In this document: piece after piece, positions 63,929-64,000 of the stretch
Position numbering within the stretch: the first letter of the stretch is position 1
Layout of the letters: the number at the start of each line of letters is the position of its first letter
DNA from: Holdemania massiliensis
Lineage (GTDB): Bacteria > Bacillota_I > Bacilli_A > Erysipelotrichales > Erysipelotrichaceae
Assembly (NCBI RefSeq): GCF_022440805.1
Contig: NZ_JAKNTK010000001.1
Location: forward strand, 1,426,001-1,490,000
Direction of reading: 5' to 3'
Length of the DNA stretch: 64,000 bases
Translations under genes and position numbers: made by a program
Notes under the pieces: model-generated
Told to the model about the DNA's origin: nothing
Databases searched by the model: none
The model's input: only the letters and a program-made list of their open reading frames with translations

Positions 63929-64000
63929 ATGTTGACGATCGGCGAATTTTCTAAAATCTGCCGCGTATCGCCGAAAACCCTGCGCTATTATGAAGCCATC
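63929..64000 (+). CDS. MerR-family regulator, 3' end outside the window
   Basis: 24 codons are visible: MLTIGEFSKICRVSPKTLRYY then EAI, the canonical MerR winged-helix N-terminus. AAAGGAGG lies 8 bases upstream. The effector domain is cut off, so the signal sensed is unknown. The dyad promoter just upstream indicates autoregulation. Confidence 0.85.
   Translation, partial: MLTIGEFSKICRVSPKTLRYYEAI

Overview
The window looks like chromosomal DNA of a low-GC Gram-positive gut anaerobe of the class Erysipelotrichia. Holdemania or a close relative is my best guess, made from memory of the 16S sequence and gene content and not from a search. Supporting signs are Firmicutes-type Shine-Dalgarno sites, TTGACA/TATAAT promoters with 17-base spacers, T-box and TPP leaders, a class III (anaerobic) ribonucleotide reductase, a pyrophosphate-dependent phosphofructokinase, a glycyl-radical enzyme with its activase, and a Tat-exported flavoprotein reductase.

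Layout. 1-9100: a 5'-truncated nrdD fused to a redoxin domain, deoC-nagA under a possible cre/CcpA site, a PatB-type C-S lyase, an HD-GYP hydrolase and an S9 peptidase. 9140-12300: a promoter-driven non-coding interval, small HTH proteins, an AT-hook-like protein with a palindromic operator, and an HTH/PAP2 pair. 12467-13690: DAHP synthase behind a leader peptide with five consecutive Tyr codons and an intrinsic terminator. 13758-22977: two PfkB-family kinases, DUF1836, the YjjI/YjjW glycyl-radical pair, an AAC(3)-like acetyltransferase, fRMsr, TPP riboswitch-thiT, a CotF-like pair and a DUF402 phosphatase. 23207-28296: one rRNA operon (16S-23S-5S) with no tRNA in the spacer. 28578-38870: tsaE-tsaB-rimI-tsaD for tRNA t6A synthesis, rex, Asn T-box-asnS, licD, a degenerate amidase, an ABC-F ATPase and murQ.

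38923-44410 is the accessory part. It has two AT-rich patches. The first carries an HTH-TPR regulator (415 aa) divergent from a 36-codon gene for a secreted peptide ending TYGFSVFGPN. The peptide gene has its own promoter, a perfect 14-bp palindrome at the predicted start site and its own terminator, and a 79-aa gene is translationally coupled to the regulator. This looks like an undescribed RRNPP-type peptide-signalling cassette and is my main candidate for a new system. The second patch carries a frameshifted WapI-like immunity gene.

44415-64000: udp, two membrane-anchored surface proteins, tRNA-Glu and tRNA-Gly, pfp, a P-loop kinase, a CPBP protease, a complete threonine block (thrC-thrB-thrR-like diverging from hom-ask-asd around a perfect palindrome), HAD plus ROK-like regulator, an AAA ATPase, LysR diverging from a Tat-lipoprotein flavoprotein reductase, and the start of a MerR gene behind a classic 19-bp-spacer MerR promoter.

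All calls are by eye; no searches or folding programs were run. Many starts were moved inward to the codon with the best Shine-Dalgarno spacing.
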